Counted from the stretch's first letter, positions 31,232 through 40,113 are shown. The stretch: 64,000 nt of DNA from an uncultured Bacteroidales bacterium (GCA_947303715.1 CAMYYY010000003.1:58694-122693), one strand, 5' to 3'. Notes: generated by a model from the letters alone, not told the origin. A program made the numbers and translations.

Positions 31232-32047
31232 ATGAAACGTACACTTCCAATTATTGCCGTGCTGATGTTTGCGGCGAGCAGCCTTGCCCAAGGTCCTGCT
31301 GGAGTTGCTCCGCTTGGGAGTCAGGGATATGAAATAGATAAATACGATGTCTTGGATGAGGCTGAATATAAGTTCTCGTATAAGCTGACATGCATCGTTG
31401 ACACCATTACAAAAGAAAAGGTCGTCAATAACCTAATACTGCTAACGGGTCCTAAATACTCCAAATTCTTCAACAACTATCCTCCTCATCCCGAATTGAA
31501 AAAGGGACGTGCAAGAACGGATGAAAGCCGAGGATTAGGGGCGACAGAGGTTTATAAGAACATGGAGAAGAAGAAAATGTCTGTAACGACCCGTGTGTGG
31601 ATGCCACGTGATGTATATATCTATGAAGAAGACTTACCCGTGCAGATGTGGACGTTTTCGTCGGACTTCAAACAGATACACGGGTATAAATGCCAGAAGG
31701 CCACCACGTCTTTTCTCGGTCGTGACTATACGGCCTGGTTTACGACGGAGATACCAATTTCCAATGGTCCGTGGAAGTTGGGAGGTCTGCCTGGGATGAT
31801 ACTCGAGGCTTACGATACACAGTTACACTACGTCTTTAATTGCGTGGGTATCGAGAAGTTGAAGAAGCCAGAGCCCATTGTCATGTACAATTGGCACTAT
31901 GTAAAGACTTCCCATAGTAGGATACAGAAAATGATAAGGCTGATGCACGAAGACCTCTATCTTTTCGTCAACCAAGCCATGAACAGGAATACCGACCCGG
32001 ACCACGTGCCCAAACCCCGTCCTTATAACCCCCTCGAACGGGAATAG
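31232..32047 (+). CDS. GLPGLI family exported protein, copy 9
   Basis: 271 residues; signal peptide MKRTLPIIAVLMFAASSLAQ. Core NGPWKLGGLPGMILEAYDTQLH; TDESRGLGATEVYKNM, YKCQKATTSFLGRDYTAWF, FNCVGIEKL; tail RPYNPLERE. It reads as a mosaic: the middle matches copies 5 and 6 (TTSFLGRDYTAWFTTEIP) and the end matches copies 1 and 4. It is the last gene of the run; about 95 bp separate it from the convergent antitoxin gene. Confidence 0.92.
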   Translation: MKRTLPIIAVLMFAASSLAQGPAGVAPLGSQGYEIDKYDVLDEAEYKFSYKLTCIVDTITKEKVVNNLILLTGPKYSKFFNNYPPHPELKKGRARTDESRGLGATEVYKNMEKKKMSVTTRVWMPRDVYIYEEDLPVQMWTFSSDFKQIHGYKCQKATTSFLGRDYTAWFTTEIPISNGPWKLGGLPGMILEAYDTQLHYVFNCVGIEKLKKPEPIVMYNWHYVKTSHSRIQKMIRLMHEDLYLFVNQAMNRNTDPDHVPKPRPYNPLERE

Positions 32048-32141
32048 TAGATAATGAAGAATAAAGAATCAACTATTTCAAGCCCAATCGGTATTTCAAG
32101 GAAAAGAACAGCAAATGAAAGAGCTTACTTTCCAACAATGG

Positions 32142-32504
32142 CTATATCCCGAGCATGAGGGAGGGGGAGATGTCCAGAATCAGGCAGAGCTGACGGGCAA
32201 TCTTCAGGGTCGGGTCGGCACGGCCAGTCATGTAGTCGCTGATACGGGAGGGGCTGATGCCGATTTCCTTTGCCAGCTCCCGCTGCGTCATACCTCGCTC
32301 CTCCAAAGAAAGTGCCAGCAGTTCCGATACGGAAGGTTTGCCCATGGGAAAGTGCTTCTTTTCGTAGGCAATGACCACATCCGAAGCCATAGAGAGTTCA
32401 ATGGCAGACTTGTCGTCGGCAGGGGTGTCCTCGCAGACCAACGGGAGCAGTTCCTCTATCCGTTCCAACGCGTACTCATACTGAAGTGTTTCTTTGTCTT
32501 TCAT
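32142..32504 (-). CDS. higA: HigA-type antitoxin with Xre-family HTH
   Basis: 120 residues from MKDKETLQYEYAL. I prefer this ATG because it leaves a 14-bp gap after the toxin; an earlier one would overlap it. The C-terminal half holds the helix-turn-helix MTQRELAKEIGISPSRISDYMTG. The N-terminal half is the toxin-binding part, as in HigA antitoxins with a toxin-first gene order. It should neutralise the upstream-encoded toxin and repress the shared promoter. Confidence 0.85.
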   Translation of the reverse strand: MKDKETLQYEYALERIEELLPLVCEDTPADDKSAIELSMASDVVIAYEKKHFPMGKPSVSELLALSLEERGMTQRELAKEIGISPSRISDYMTGRADPTLKIARQLCLILDISPSLMLGI

Positions 32505-32518
32505 TGCCGTGTAAATGT

Positions 32519-32818
32519 CTATATAGTTGAACAATCAATTTTGTCGTATTCCTCATGCGTACCTACCCATCGGATGAAAATGTAACCCATAACAAACTTC
32601 ACGACTACCACCAAACGGTATCTGTTTCCGCGAATGTTGAAAACGTAGTGCTGGTTGCCTACATAGTCGGCCGAAGGGAAGTCTGCCCGAATATCCGAGA
32701 AATTTGTCCACTCGGCTTCCGCGGCAATCTCATACCATCGTTCCAATGCTACGCGGGAATCCTCGCGTCCTGGGCTTTCGAAGAATTCTTTCAGTTTCCT
32801 ATGGGATACTATCCGCAT
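32519..32818 (-). CDS. higB: HigB-type mRNA-interferase toxin
   Basis: 99 residues from MRIVSHRKLKEFFE, chosen because it follows the promoter at 32838-32869. Blocks WTNFSDIRADFPSADYVGNQHYVFNIRGNRYRL and YIFIRWVGTHEEYDKID match the HigB toxin family (RelE superfold), which cleaves mRNA on the ribosome. Toxin precedes antitoxin, the usual order for hig loci. The pair is inserted between the GLPGLI run and the outer-membrane protein gene. Confidence 0.88.
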   Translation of the reverse strand: MRIVSHRKLKEFFESPGREDSRVALERWYEIAAEAEWTNFSDIRADFPSADYVGNQHYVFNIRGNRYRLVVVVKFVMGYIFIRWVGTHEEYDKIDCSTI

Positions 32819-32837
32819 TTTTGTTTCTATTCGGCTG

Positions 32838-32869
32838 CAAAAATAGAACAGAAATTTTAGATAACAAAA
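32838..32869 (-). promoter_or_regulatory. Promoter of the higBA pair
   Basis: Minus strand: TTTTG (32869-32865), 19 bp, TATTTTTG (32845-32838). It overlaps the region expected to hold the start of the divergent outer-membrane protein gene. Confidence 0.75.
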
Positions 32870-32887
32870 CAAAATGATTAAAAAATT

Positions 32888-35662
32888 TTGGAAAACCGAA
32901 ATTATATAAGAAAAAAAGTCGTTTTTTGCTGCTTACTGATGGCGACGGCGACTGGGGCTGCGGCGCAGACGAAGCTGAGCGGCACGGTGACCACCACGAA
33001 GGGCGAGGCGCTGGCGGACGTGTCGGTAGTGCTGATGCCGAAGGGGTCGGAGAATGTCATCGGCTTTACGTTTACCGATGATGACGGGCGCTTCTCCCTG
33101 GAGACGGCGGCGGGCACGGACAGCCTAACGCTGAAGGTGTTCGGCCTGAACGTGGAGCAGGTGAGCAGAGATATTGCCAACCGCACGCAGACGGTGGATT
33201 TCATCGTAGGCGAGAAGGTGACAGAGCTGCGCGAGGTGGTGGTGAACGAGCAGAAGATGTGGGGCGGCAAGGACACCATCAACTACGCCGTCTCGGCCTT
33301 TGCTTCGGAGAAGGACCAGGTCATCGGTGACGTGCTGAAGAAGATGCCGGGCATCGACGTGAAGGAGTCGGGCGAGATAACCTATCAGGGCAAGGGCATC
33401 AACAAATTCTACATCGAAAACCTCGACCTGCTGCAAGGGCGTTACGGCATTGCCACAAACAACATCGCCGCACGGGACGTGGCAACAGTTCAAGTGCTGG
33501 AGAACCACCAGCCCGTGCGGGCGCTGGAGGACGTGCAGTTCTCCGACCGCGCTGCCATCAACCTGAAGCTGAAGCCCGAAGCCAAGGGAACGTTCTCGGT
33601 AAATGCGAGAGTGGGAGCAGGGGCAACGGAGGACGCTCAATCTAAACCCCAATCTTCAAACTCCAATCCACAGCTTTCATTCTTGCGTGATATAGAGCTA
33701 GCAGGGATGTTCTTCGGACGGACGTACCAAAACATGACGACCCTGAAGAGCAACAATGCAGGCCACGACCTGACGCGCGAGCTGACGCAGTTTAACGCCT
33801 CGTCCATGCCCTCGGCAGAGAGCTACCTGTCGCTGCGGATGCCCACACCGCCGGGTATCGACAAGGGACGCTGGCTGCGCAACGACTCGCACGCCGCCAC
33901 AGCGAACAACCTTTTTAAATTGGGGACGTCGGCGCAGCTGAACGTGAACGTCATCGGCTACACCGACAAGGAAGACCGCGAGAGCATGGCCGAGACGTCG
34001 TACCTGCTGCCGGGCATGGGCACGCGCATCATCACCGAGCAGATGGCGTCCGTCCGACGGACAGACCTCGTGGAGGGCGAGGTGCGCTACAACCTGAACG
34101 AGAAGATGCGCTACGTGAACAACTACCTGCGCGTGGCCGGGCAACGCCAACGCAGCGAAGGCATCATCCTGACTCCCGACCGCGTGGAGCAGGCGCTCAG
34201 CCAGCCCAGCATCAGCATCGGCGACGTGTTCCACTATATCCATCGCACGGAAAGCGGCAAGGGCTTCGAGACGCAGACGAACATCGGCTACGCCACATCA
34301 CCCAGCACGCTGGAAGTGGAAAGTCAACCGATGGAGCAGCGAGTGGAGAGCCAAGCTTGTTTAGGCTATCCCGAGTCGCGACAGAGGAAGAGCGAAGCTC
34401 AACAAGTCAACCGTTATCAACAGCTGATGCAGACGAGTACGCTGACGGTGAATAGCACGCTGGCCCTGCTCACGGCCTTCGCGTTAGGCAACGTCCGCCT
34501 CACCCCCAGAATCAGGATGTACTATCAAAATCAGGGGATGACGTCGGAACTGACGGGAGAACAATTATCCAGTCTCTATTCACTAATCACCGACCCATCA
34601 CTCTCCTCCAACAACAGCCGCCTCCAACATTTCCGCGGGGTGGCGTCGGCGGATCTGTCCTATCAACGAAAGCGGATAAAGGCATCGCTGACATTACCGC
34701 TGTCGTACAACTGGCTGGACTACCACGACCGTTTGCACGACGGGGAGGATAAGGCTCTGACACGGGTCTGGCTGCAACCGTCGGCCTCAGTACAGTACGA
34801 GCCGGGCACGGGCTGGACGCTCAATGCCAACGCCGGACAGTCGTATCAGACGGGCTCGCCCTCAACACTCTACGGCGGCTACATCCTGCGCAACTACCGC
34901 ACGCTGACGCGCTATGACAGCCGCATCGCGTACAGCTCGACGCAGTCAGCCAACCTGAACGCCTCGTATAAGGATATCTTCAGCATGTTCTTCGCTGGTG
35001 CGGGCGTACGCTATTCGCGCAGCCAGAGCGAGGTGCTCTACGGACAGAACTTCGCCGAGGGCAGCAGCCTGATGGCCACTACAACGATGATAGAGCTGCC
35101 CACCACGTCGCAACGCGTGTCGATGACAGGCGATGTCAGTAAGGGTTTCGACTGGAAGAAACTATTGGTGAAAGCGGGTGTGGAGTATGCTACGGGAACA
35201 TCGCAGTATCTGCAGCAGGACGTAGTGGCGGACGTAGTTAGCAGCGGTCTCTCGGCGACGGGCGGGCTGTCCATCCAGCTGACGCGCCGCCTGCTGTTCG
35301 ACTGGAAGGGCGCCTTCGGCACCAGCCGCAGCCATACACGGGGAGGGGAATCGCTGCAGCCCATCCGCTCCTGCACCAACCACTTCGCCCTGAACCTGCC
35401 GCTGCTCGCAGGCTTCGACATGACGCTGTCACACGAACTCTACTACAACAGCGCCACCGTGGGCGACGACAAAAACTTCTCGCTCACCGACGCCGCCCTG
35501 AGCTACAAGCACAAGCGCACCACGTGGACGCTGACCTGCGGAAACATCCTGAACACCCGCAGCTACGTCACCGCCTATCACAACGCCATCAACACCTACT
35601 ACTCCGCCTATACCATCCGTCCCGCTAACCTACTGCTGAAAGCATCGTTTAAAATGAAATAG
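32888..35662 (+). CDS. Outer-membrane beta-barrel protein with carboxypeptidase-regulatory-like domain
   Basis: 924 residues if started at the TTG at 32888; the first ATG in frame (32938) would remove most of the signal peptide NYIRKKVVFCCLLMATATGAAAQ. Residues 27-110 are a carboxypeptidase-regulatory-like Ig domain (LSGTVTTTKGEALADVSV), then a plug-like part (VIGDVLKKMPGIDVKESGEI), then a long beta-barrel ending LLLKASFKMK. This is the TonB-receptor-like architecture often found beside GLPGLI genes in Bacteroidota. Residues SQACLGYPESRQRKSEAQQ are encoded by a dispersed repeat. The start is odd: an ATG at 32874 in another frame meets a stop after 11 codons, so an N-terminal frameshift is possible. 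Confidence 0.82.
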   Translation: MENRNYIRKKVVFCCLLMATATGAAAQTKLSGTVTTTKGEALADVSVVLMPKGSENVIGFTFTDDDGRFSLETAAGTDSLTLKVFGLNVEQVSRDIANRTQTVDFIVGEKVTELREVVVNEQKMWGGKDTINYAVSAFASEKDQVIGDVLKKMPGIDVKESGEITYQGKGINKFYIENLDLLQGRYGIATNNIAARDVATVQVLENHQPVRALEDVQFSDRAAINLKLKPEAKGTFSVNARVGAGATEDAQSKPQSSNSNPQLSFLRDIELAGMFFGRTYQNMTTLKSNNAGHDLTRELTQFNASSMPSAESYLSLRMPTPPGIDKGRWLRNDSHAATANNLFKLGTSAQLNVNVIGYTDKEDRESMAETSYLLPGMGTRIITEQMASVRRTDLVEGEVRYNLNEKMRYVNNYLRVAGQRQRSEGIILTPDRVEQALSQPSISIGDVFHYIHRTESGKGFETQTNIGYATSPSTLEVESQPMEQRVESQACLGYPESRQRKSEAQQVNRYQQLMQTSTLTVNSTLALLTAFALGNVRLTPRIRMYYQNQGMTSELTGEQLSSLYSLITDPSLSSNNSRLQHFRGVASADLSYQRKRIKASLTLPLSYNWLDYHDRLHDGEDKALTRVWLQPSASVQYEPGTGWTLNANAGQSYQTGSPSTLYGGYILRNYRTLTRYDSRIAYSSTQSANLNASYKDIFSMFFAGAGVRYSRSQSEVLYGQNFAEGSSLMATTTMIELPTTSQRVSMTGDVSKGFDWKKLLVKAGVEYATGTSQYLQQDVVADVVSSGLSATGGLSIQLTRRLLFDWKGAFGTSRSHTRGGESLQPIRSCTNHFALNLPLLAGFDMTLSHELYYNSATVGDDKNFSLTDAALSYKHKRTTWTLTCGNILNTRSYVTAYHNAINTYYSAYTIRPANLLLKASFKMK
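34345..34402. repeat. Dispersed CCGAGTCGCGA repeat inside the outer-membrane protein gene
   Basis: AGCTTGTTTAGGCTATCC then CGAGTCGCGACAGAGG and AAGAGCGAAGCTCAAC. It closely matches, in reverse orientation, the intergenic copy at about 19235-19290, and is read through as part of the protein. Confidence 0.75.
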
Positions 35663-35673
35663 GTGTCCGTGGG

Positions 35674-35704
35674 GGATGGACTCCAATAGCCATCCTTTTG
35701 TTTG
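35674..35704 (+). terminator. Probable terminator of the outer-membrane protein gene
   Basis: GGATGG (35674-35679) pairs with CCATCC (35690-35695), followed by TTTTGTTTG. The stem is short. Confidence 0.55.
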
Positions 35705-35710
35705 TACCTC

Positions 35711-35752
35711 TAAAAAAGAGTAAGGCGACGCCTGGAGTGGGCATCGCCTTAC
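35711..35752 (-). terminator. Terminator of gapA
   Basis: Minus strand: GTAAGGCGATGCC pairs with GGCGTCGCCTTAC (one mismatch), followed by TCTTTTTT. It starts 25 bp beyond the gapA stop. Confidence 0.88.
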
Positions 35753-35777
35753 GGATGACAATGTGAGTGGGGAAGGA

Positions 35778-36794
<1,017 letters not shown>

Positions 36795-36904
36795 TTATAA
36801 AACTAAAAAAATCACTTTTTCGAAATTTATTTCTGAAAAACGGCGCAAAATTAAGAATTTCTTTTTATATTTGCACGAAATTTCATTTAAAAAGAGTAAA
36901 AATC

Positions 36905-37369
36905 ATGGCAAAAAGTAAATTCTTACAGGAGTTCAAGGACTTCGCAATGAAAGGAAATGTGGTAGATATGGCTGTCGGTGTGGTCATTGGCGGCGCGTTT
37001 GGCAAAATCGTCTCATCGTTGGTTAGCGATGTCATCATGCCCGCCATCGGTGCACTGATGGGCGGACTGGACTTCACAACCCTGCGCTGGGTCATCAAGC
37101 CGGCTTACACTACCGAGGCCGGCAAGGAAATCGCTGAGGCTTCCCTCAATTATGGCAACTTCATCCAGACAGTGGTTGACTTCCTCATCATCGCCTTCTC
37201 CATCTTCCTCGTCATCCGCGCCATCGCCAAGATGAACGCCAAGAAGAAGGCTGCCGAGGAGGCCGCTGCCGCCGCTGCTGCTGCCGCTGCACCTGCTCCC
37301 GAACCCACGAAGGAGGAAGTGCTGCTCGGCGAAATCCGCGACCTGCTGAAAAAACAGGCAGAGAAGTAA
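36905..37369 (+). CDS. mscL: Large-conductance mechanosensitive channel
   Basis: 154 residues from [19 protein letters not shown]. Codons upstream of this ATG are not MscL-like. The first membrane helix is [23 protein letters not shown] and the second [19 protein letters not shown], separated by a periplasmic loop. The C-terminal bundle is preceded by a run of ten alanines. It opens on osmotic downshock to release solutes. Monocistronic, followed by an inverted-repeat element. Confidence 0.96.
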   Translation: MAKSKFLQEFKDFAMKGNVVDMAVGVVIGGAFGKIVSSLVSDVIMPAIGALMGGLDFTTLRWVIKPAYTTEAGKEIAEASLNYGNFIQTVVDFLIIAFSIFLVIRAIAKMNAKKKAAEEAAAAAAAAAAPAPEPTKEEVLLGEIRDLLKKQAEK

Positions 37370-37377
37370 AGAAGTTT

Positions 37378-37610
37378 AAATGGGAGTAAAATAGGAAGTA
37401 AAAATGGGAGTTATGTGCTCCGCGCAGGACGATAGTTGGAGCTTCGGCCGTACACAGAACAATTGTCCTCGAGCGTAGCGAGTTTACTTCCATGAGCGAA
37501 GCGAACGGACGGAGCAGCGAGAGCAAAAGAGCTTGCTCATTTTGCCGAGTCGTGACGGACGAAGGCGAAGCCAATTAACTTCCACTTTTACTTCCCTTTT
37601 AACTCCATTA
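37378..37610. repeat. 233-bp inverted-repeat element between mscL and the guaA-like gene
   Basis: The left end, about 36 bp (37378-37413) built from GGGAGTAAAAT-type units, is mirrored at 37576-37610 by TAACTTCCACTTTTACTTCC and following bases. The interior contains a GCCGAGTCGTGA copy near 37540. It has the form of a miniature inverted-repeat element without a gene. Confidence 0.75.
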
Positions 37611-37640
37611 TCATCAAAGTAAGGTAAAGAAAAAGGAAAC

Positions 37641-38627
37641 ATGACAACATCAGGTAACGTCCGTCCTGCCGACATGGTGCGCATCACCACGCCGGCTCTG
37701 GCAGAGAAATTCATAGAGGAACAACTGGGTGCCCTGCGTGCCCAGATCGGTAATAAGAAAGTGTTGCTGGCGCTGAGCGGAGGCGTCGATTCGTCCGTCG
37801 TGGCAGCCCTGCTCATCAAGGCTGTCGGACAGCAGCTCGTGTGCGTACACGTCAACCACGGCCTGCTGCGCAAAGGCGAGCCCGAACAGGTCATCAGCGT
37901 GTTCCGCGGCGAAATGAATGCCAACCTCATCTACGTGGATGCCGTGGACCGTTTCCTCGACAAACTTGCCGGCGTTGCCGACCCCGAGCAGAAGCGCAAG
38001 ATCATCGGCTCGGAGTTTATCCGCGTTTTCGAGGAGGAAGCCCGCAAACTCGAGGGCATCGAGTTCCTCGCCCAGGGCACTATCTATCCCGACATTGTGG
38101 AGAGCGGCCCCGTCAAGAGCCACCATAACGTGGGCGGACTGCCCGACGACCTGAAGTTCGAGCTCGTCGAACCCATCAAGCTGCTCTTCAAGGACGAGGT
38201 ACGCGTCGTAGGCAAGGCCCTCGGACTGCCTGACAATATGGTCTATCGCCAGCCTTTCCCCGGTCCCGGACTGGGTGTGCGCTGCACGGGTGCCATCACC
38301 CGCGACAGACTGGAGGCCGTGCGCGAGTCGGATGCCATCCTGCGCGAGGAGTTTGCCAAGAACGGCCTCGAGGGCAAGGTATGGCAGTATTTCACCATTG
38401 TCCCCGACTTCCGCTCCACAGGCGTCAAGAACGACATGCGCTCGTGGGAGTGGCCCGTCATCATCCGTGCGGTGAACACCCGCGATGCGATGACTGCAAC
38501 CGTTGAACCCGTTCCCTTTGATTTACTCCAACATATCACCGCCCGCATCGTTTCCGAGGTGAAAGGCGTCAACCGTGTCCTCTTCGACCTGACGCCCAAA
38601 CCCACCGGCACCATCGAGTGGGAGTAA
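37641..38627 (+). CDS. guaA: GMP synthase ATP-pyrophosphatase domain protein without amidotransferase
   Basis: 328 residues. The P-loop is LLALSGGVDSSVVAALL, followed by HVNHGLLRKGEPEQV, GTIYPDIVESG, KSHHNVGGLP, the dimerisation signature RQPFPGPGLGVRC, and the C-terminal LTPKPTGTIEWE. This is the C-terminal part of GuaA, which adenylates XMP and accepts ammonia. The normal N-terminal glutaminase domain of about 200 residues is absent; the DNA just upstream is a repeat element. Either ammonia comes from a separate subunit, as in archaea, or the cell uses free ammonia, or this is a paralogue. 26 bp precede the next gene. Confidence 0.9.
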   Translation: MTTSGNVRPADMVRITTPALAEKFIEEQLGALRAQIGNKKVLLALSGGVDSSVVAALLIKAVGQQLVCVHVNHGLLRKGEPEQVISVFRGEMNANLIYVDAVDRFLDKLAGVADPEQKRKIIGSEFIRVFEEEARKLEGIEFLAQGTIYPDIVESGPVKSHHNVGGLPDDLKFELVEPIKLLFKDEVRVVGKALGLPDNMVYRQPFPGPGLGVRCTGAITRDRLEAVRESDAILREEFAKNGLEGKVWQYFTIVPDFRSTGVKNDMRSWEWPVIIRAVNTRDAMTATVEPVPFDLLQHITARIVSEVKGVNRVLFDLTPKPTGTIEWE

Positions 38628-38652
38628 AACGAAAGAAGAAGGAAAATAAGAA

Positions 38653-39294
38653 ATGAACCTGTTCACCAGACTGTTCGGCAAGAAGAATGCCGAAGAGAAA
38701 ATCAAGGTGGGCACCATGGAGGATTTCATGGTGCTCATCCGAGTGTACTACCAGGCCGTCATGGCGTCGAACATCGGCATTACCAACATCAACATGCTGC
38801 CCGACCTCGCCATGTTCAAGCGCTCACTGAAGATTCCCACACAGAATAACAAACTCGGCCTGGCTGAGAAGTCGCACTGCCGCAAGATGCTCATGCAGCT
38901 CTACGGTATCAGCGACGGTTTCTTCAAGGAAATCGACGCGTCCATCAAGAAGAACTGCCGCAACATCAACGATGTCAACGGCTACTTCTTCCGCTTCCAG
39001 CAGTTCAACGAGAACCTGATGATGCTCGTGGGCAACCTGATGAAGTGGAAGTTCCGCACGCCCGGCTTCATGAAGAAAGCCCTCCATGCCCTCACGGAAC
39101 AGACCATCAGCGACATCCTGACGAAGAACAAGTGGAAGGACGAGGCGACGTACAAGACCGTGGGCATCGTGCGCCAGTTGCAGCAGCAGCTGGGCTATTC
39201 GGCTGACTGGATGACGGAATTCGTCTATAACGTCGTCCGCCTTGCTAAGAAGGAGAAACGCCCAGCTCAGCAGCCCGACGAGAAGAAAAAATGA
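38653..39294 (+). CDS. Conserved hypothetical protein
   Basis: 213 residues, soluble and lysine-rich, from MNLFTRLFGKKNAEEKIKV. No known motif recognised. It looks largely helical (for example FKRSLKIPTQNNKLGLAEKS, SHCRKMLMQLYGISDGFF, QQFNENLMMLVGNLMKWKF) with a charged C-terminal tail QQPDEKKK. It is probably cotranscribed with the guaA-like gene 25 bp upstream. No function proposed. Confidence 0.75.
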   Translation: MNLFTRLFGKKNAEEKIKVGTMEDFMVLIRVYYQAVMASNIGITNINMLPDLAMFKRSLKIPTQNNKLGLAEKSHCRKMLMQLYGISDGFFKEIDASIKKNCRNINDVNGYFFRFQQFNENLMMLVGNLMKWKFRTPGFMKKALHALTEQTISDILTKNKWKDEATYKTVGIVRQLQQQLGYSADWMTEFVYNVVRLAKKEKRPAQQPDEKKK

Positions 39295-39300
39295 AAGGAA

Positions 39301-39435
39301 TTTACGGTTTGACGATTTGCGATTGACGATTAATTTTACTATTTTGGTAGTTGATTATTTATGATGCACCTGATGGAAATTACCAAAGAATCCAATTGAA
39401 AAAAAATTGTAAATAGTAAATCGTCAAATTGTAAA
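39301..39435. repeat. Inverted-repeat element upstream of the coiled-coil gene
   Basis: TTTACGGTTTGACGATTT with a degenerate second unit (39301-39331) is mirrored by AAATCGTCAAATTGTAAAT and its partner unit (39406-39435). The 135-bp element fills the gap between two genes. The form is the same as at 37378 and 57817 but the sequence differs. Confidence 0.7.
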
Positions 39436-39446
39436 TATAAAAAGGT

Positions 39447-39743
39447 ATGACGCGCGACGACGAAATCCTGTTTGACGCCTTCGAAGAGAAGCTGCACCAG
39501 CTCATCGGACGGCACGATGCCCTCAAGGCTGAGAACCTTGAGCTGCGTGCCCGTCTCGATACCGTCAGTGCCGACTTGAAGAAGGCGCGCGAGGACTATG
39601 CCGCGCTGGAACAGTCGTACCTCAACCTGAAGACAAGCCGTGTGCTCGAAGGCATCGATATGGAGGACGTCAGCGACACCCGCGACAGGATTGCGCGGCT
39701 GGTGCGTGAAGTGGACCATTGCATTGCCCTGCTCAATGCGTAG
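39447..39743 (+). CDS. Small coiled-coil protein upstream of zapA
   Basis: 98 residues, almost entirely one coiled coil: LIGRHDALKAENLELRARLD then ADLKKAREDYAALEQSYLNLK. The C-terminus (VSDTRDRIARLVREVDHCIALL) is conserved-looking. Position directly before zapA and the shape suggest a ZapB-like cell-division factor that works with ZapA at the FtsZ ring; this is inference from context. Confidence 0.75.
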   Translation: MTRDDEILFDAFEEKLHQLIGRHDALKAENLELRARLDTVSADLKKAREDYAALEQSYLNLKTSRVLEGIDMEDVSDTRDRIARLVREVDHCIALLNA

Positions 39744-39792
39744 CGGAAAGCCCTATATATAATAAGGTATAAAGAATCCTCACCCGCAGACG

Positions 39793-40113
39793 ATGGACGA
39801 CAAACTGAGAATAAAACTGCTGATAGGCGATGCGAACTACCCCCTGCGCATCAATCGTGCTGACGAGCAGCTCTACCGCGACGCTGCGCGGCATATCAAC
39901 GATATGCTGAACCGCTATCGCGAGACCTTCCCTGGACTCAGCAAGGAGCAGTATTTGGCTATGGTAGCCCTCCACTTCAGCTACATGAACATGGAGCACC
40001 AGCACGACAACGATACGGCCCCCTTCGCCGAACGCCTCCAACAATCCATCAGCCTGCTGACAGACTACCTCACGGACGAACCGCAGGAAAATCAGAAACC
40101 TATAAACCCATAA
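39793..40113 (+). CDS. zapA: Cell division protein ZapA
   Basis: 106 residues. DDKLRIKLLIGDANYPLRIN and EEQLYRDAARHINDMLNRY-like helices are the ZapA core, with MVALHFSYMNME in the second helix. ZapA crosslinks FtsZ filaments at the division site. It is 49 bp after the coiled-coil gene and 69 bp before rny, in one likely operon. Confidence 0.88.
   Translation: MDDKLRIKLLIGDANYPLRINRADEQLYRDAARHINDMLNRYRETFPGLSKEQYLAMVALHFSYMNMEHQHDNDTAPFAERLQQSISLLTDYLTDEPQENQKPINP

Noticed and set aside
32054..32158. 34-codon plus-strand frame after the last GLPGLI gene
   Set aside because: Has no signal peptide or recognisable motif and overlaps the end of the antitoxin gene.
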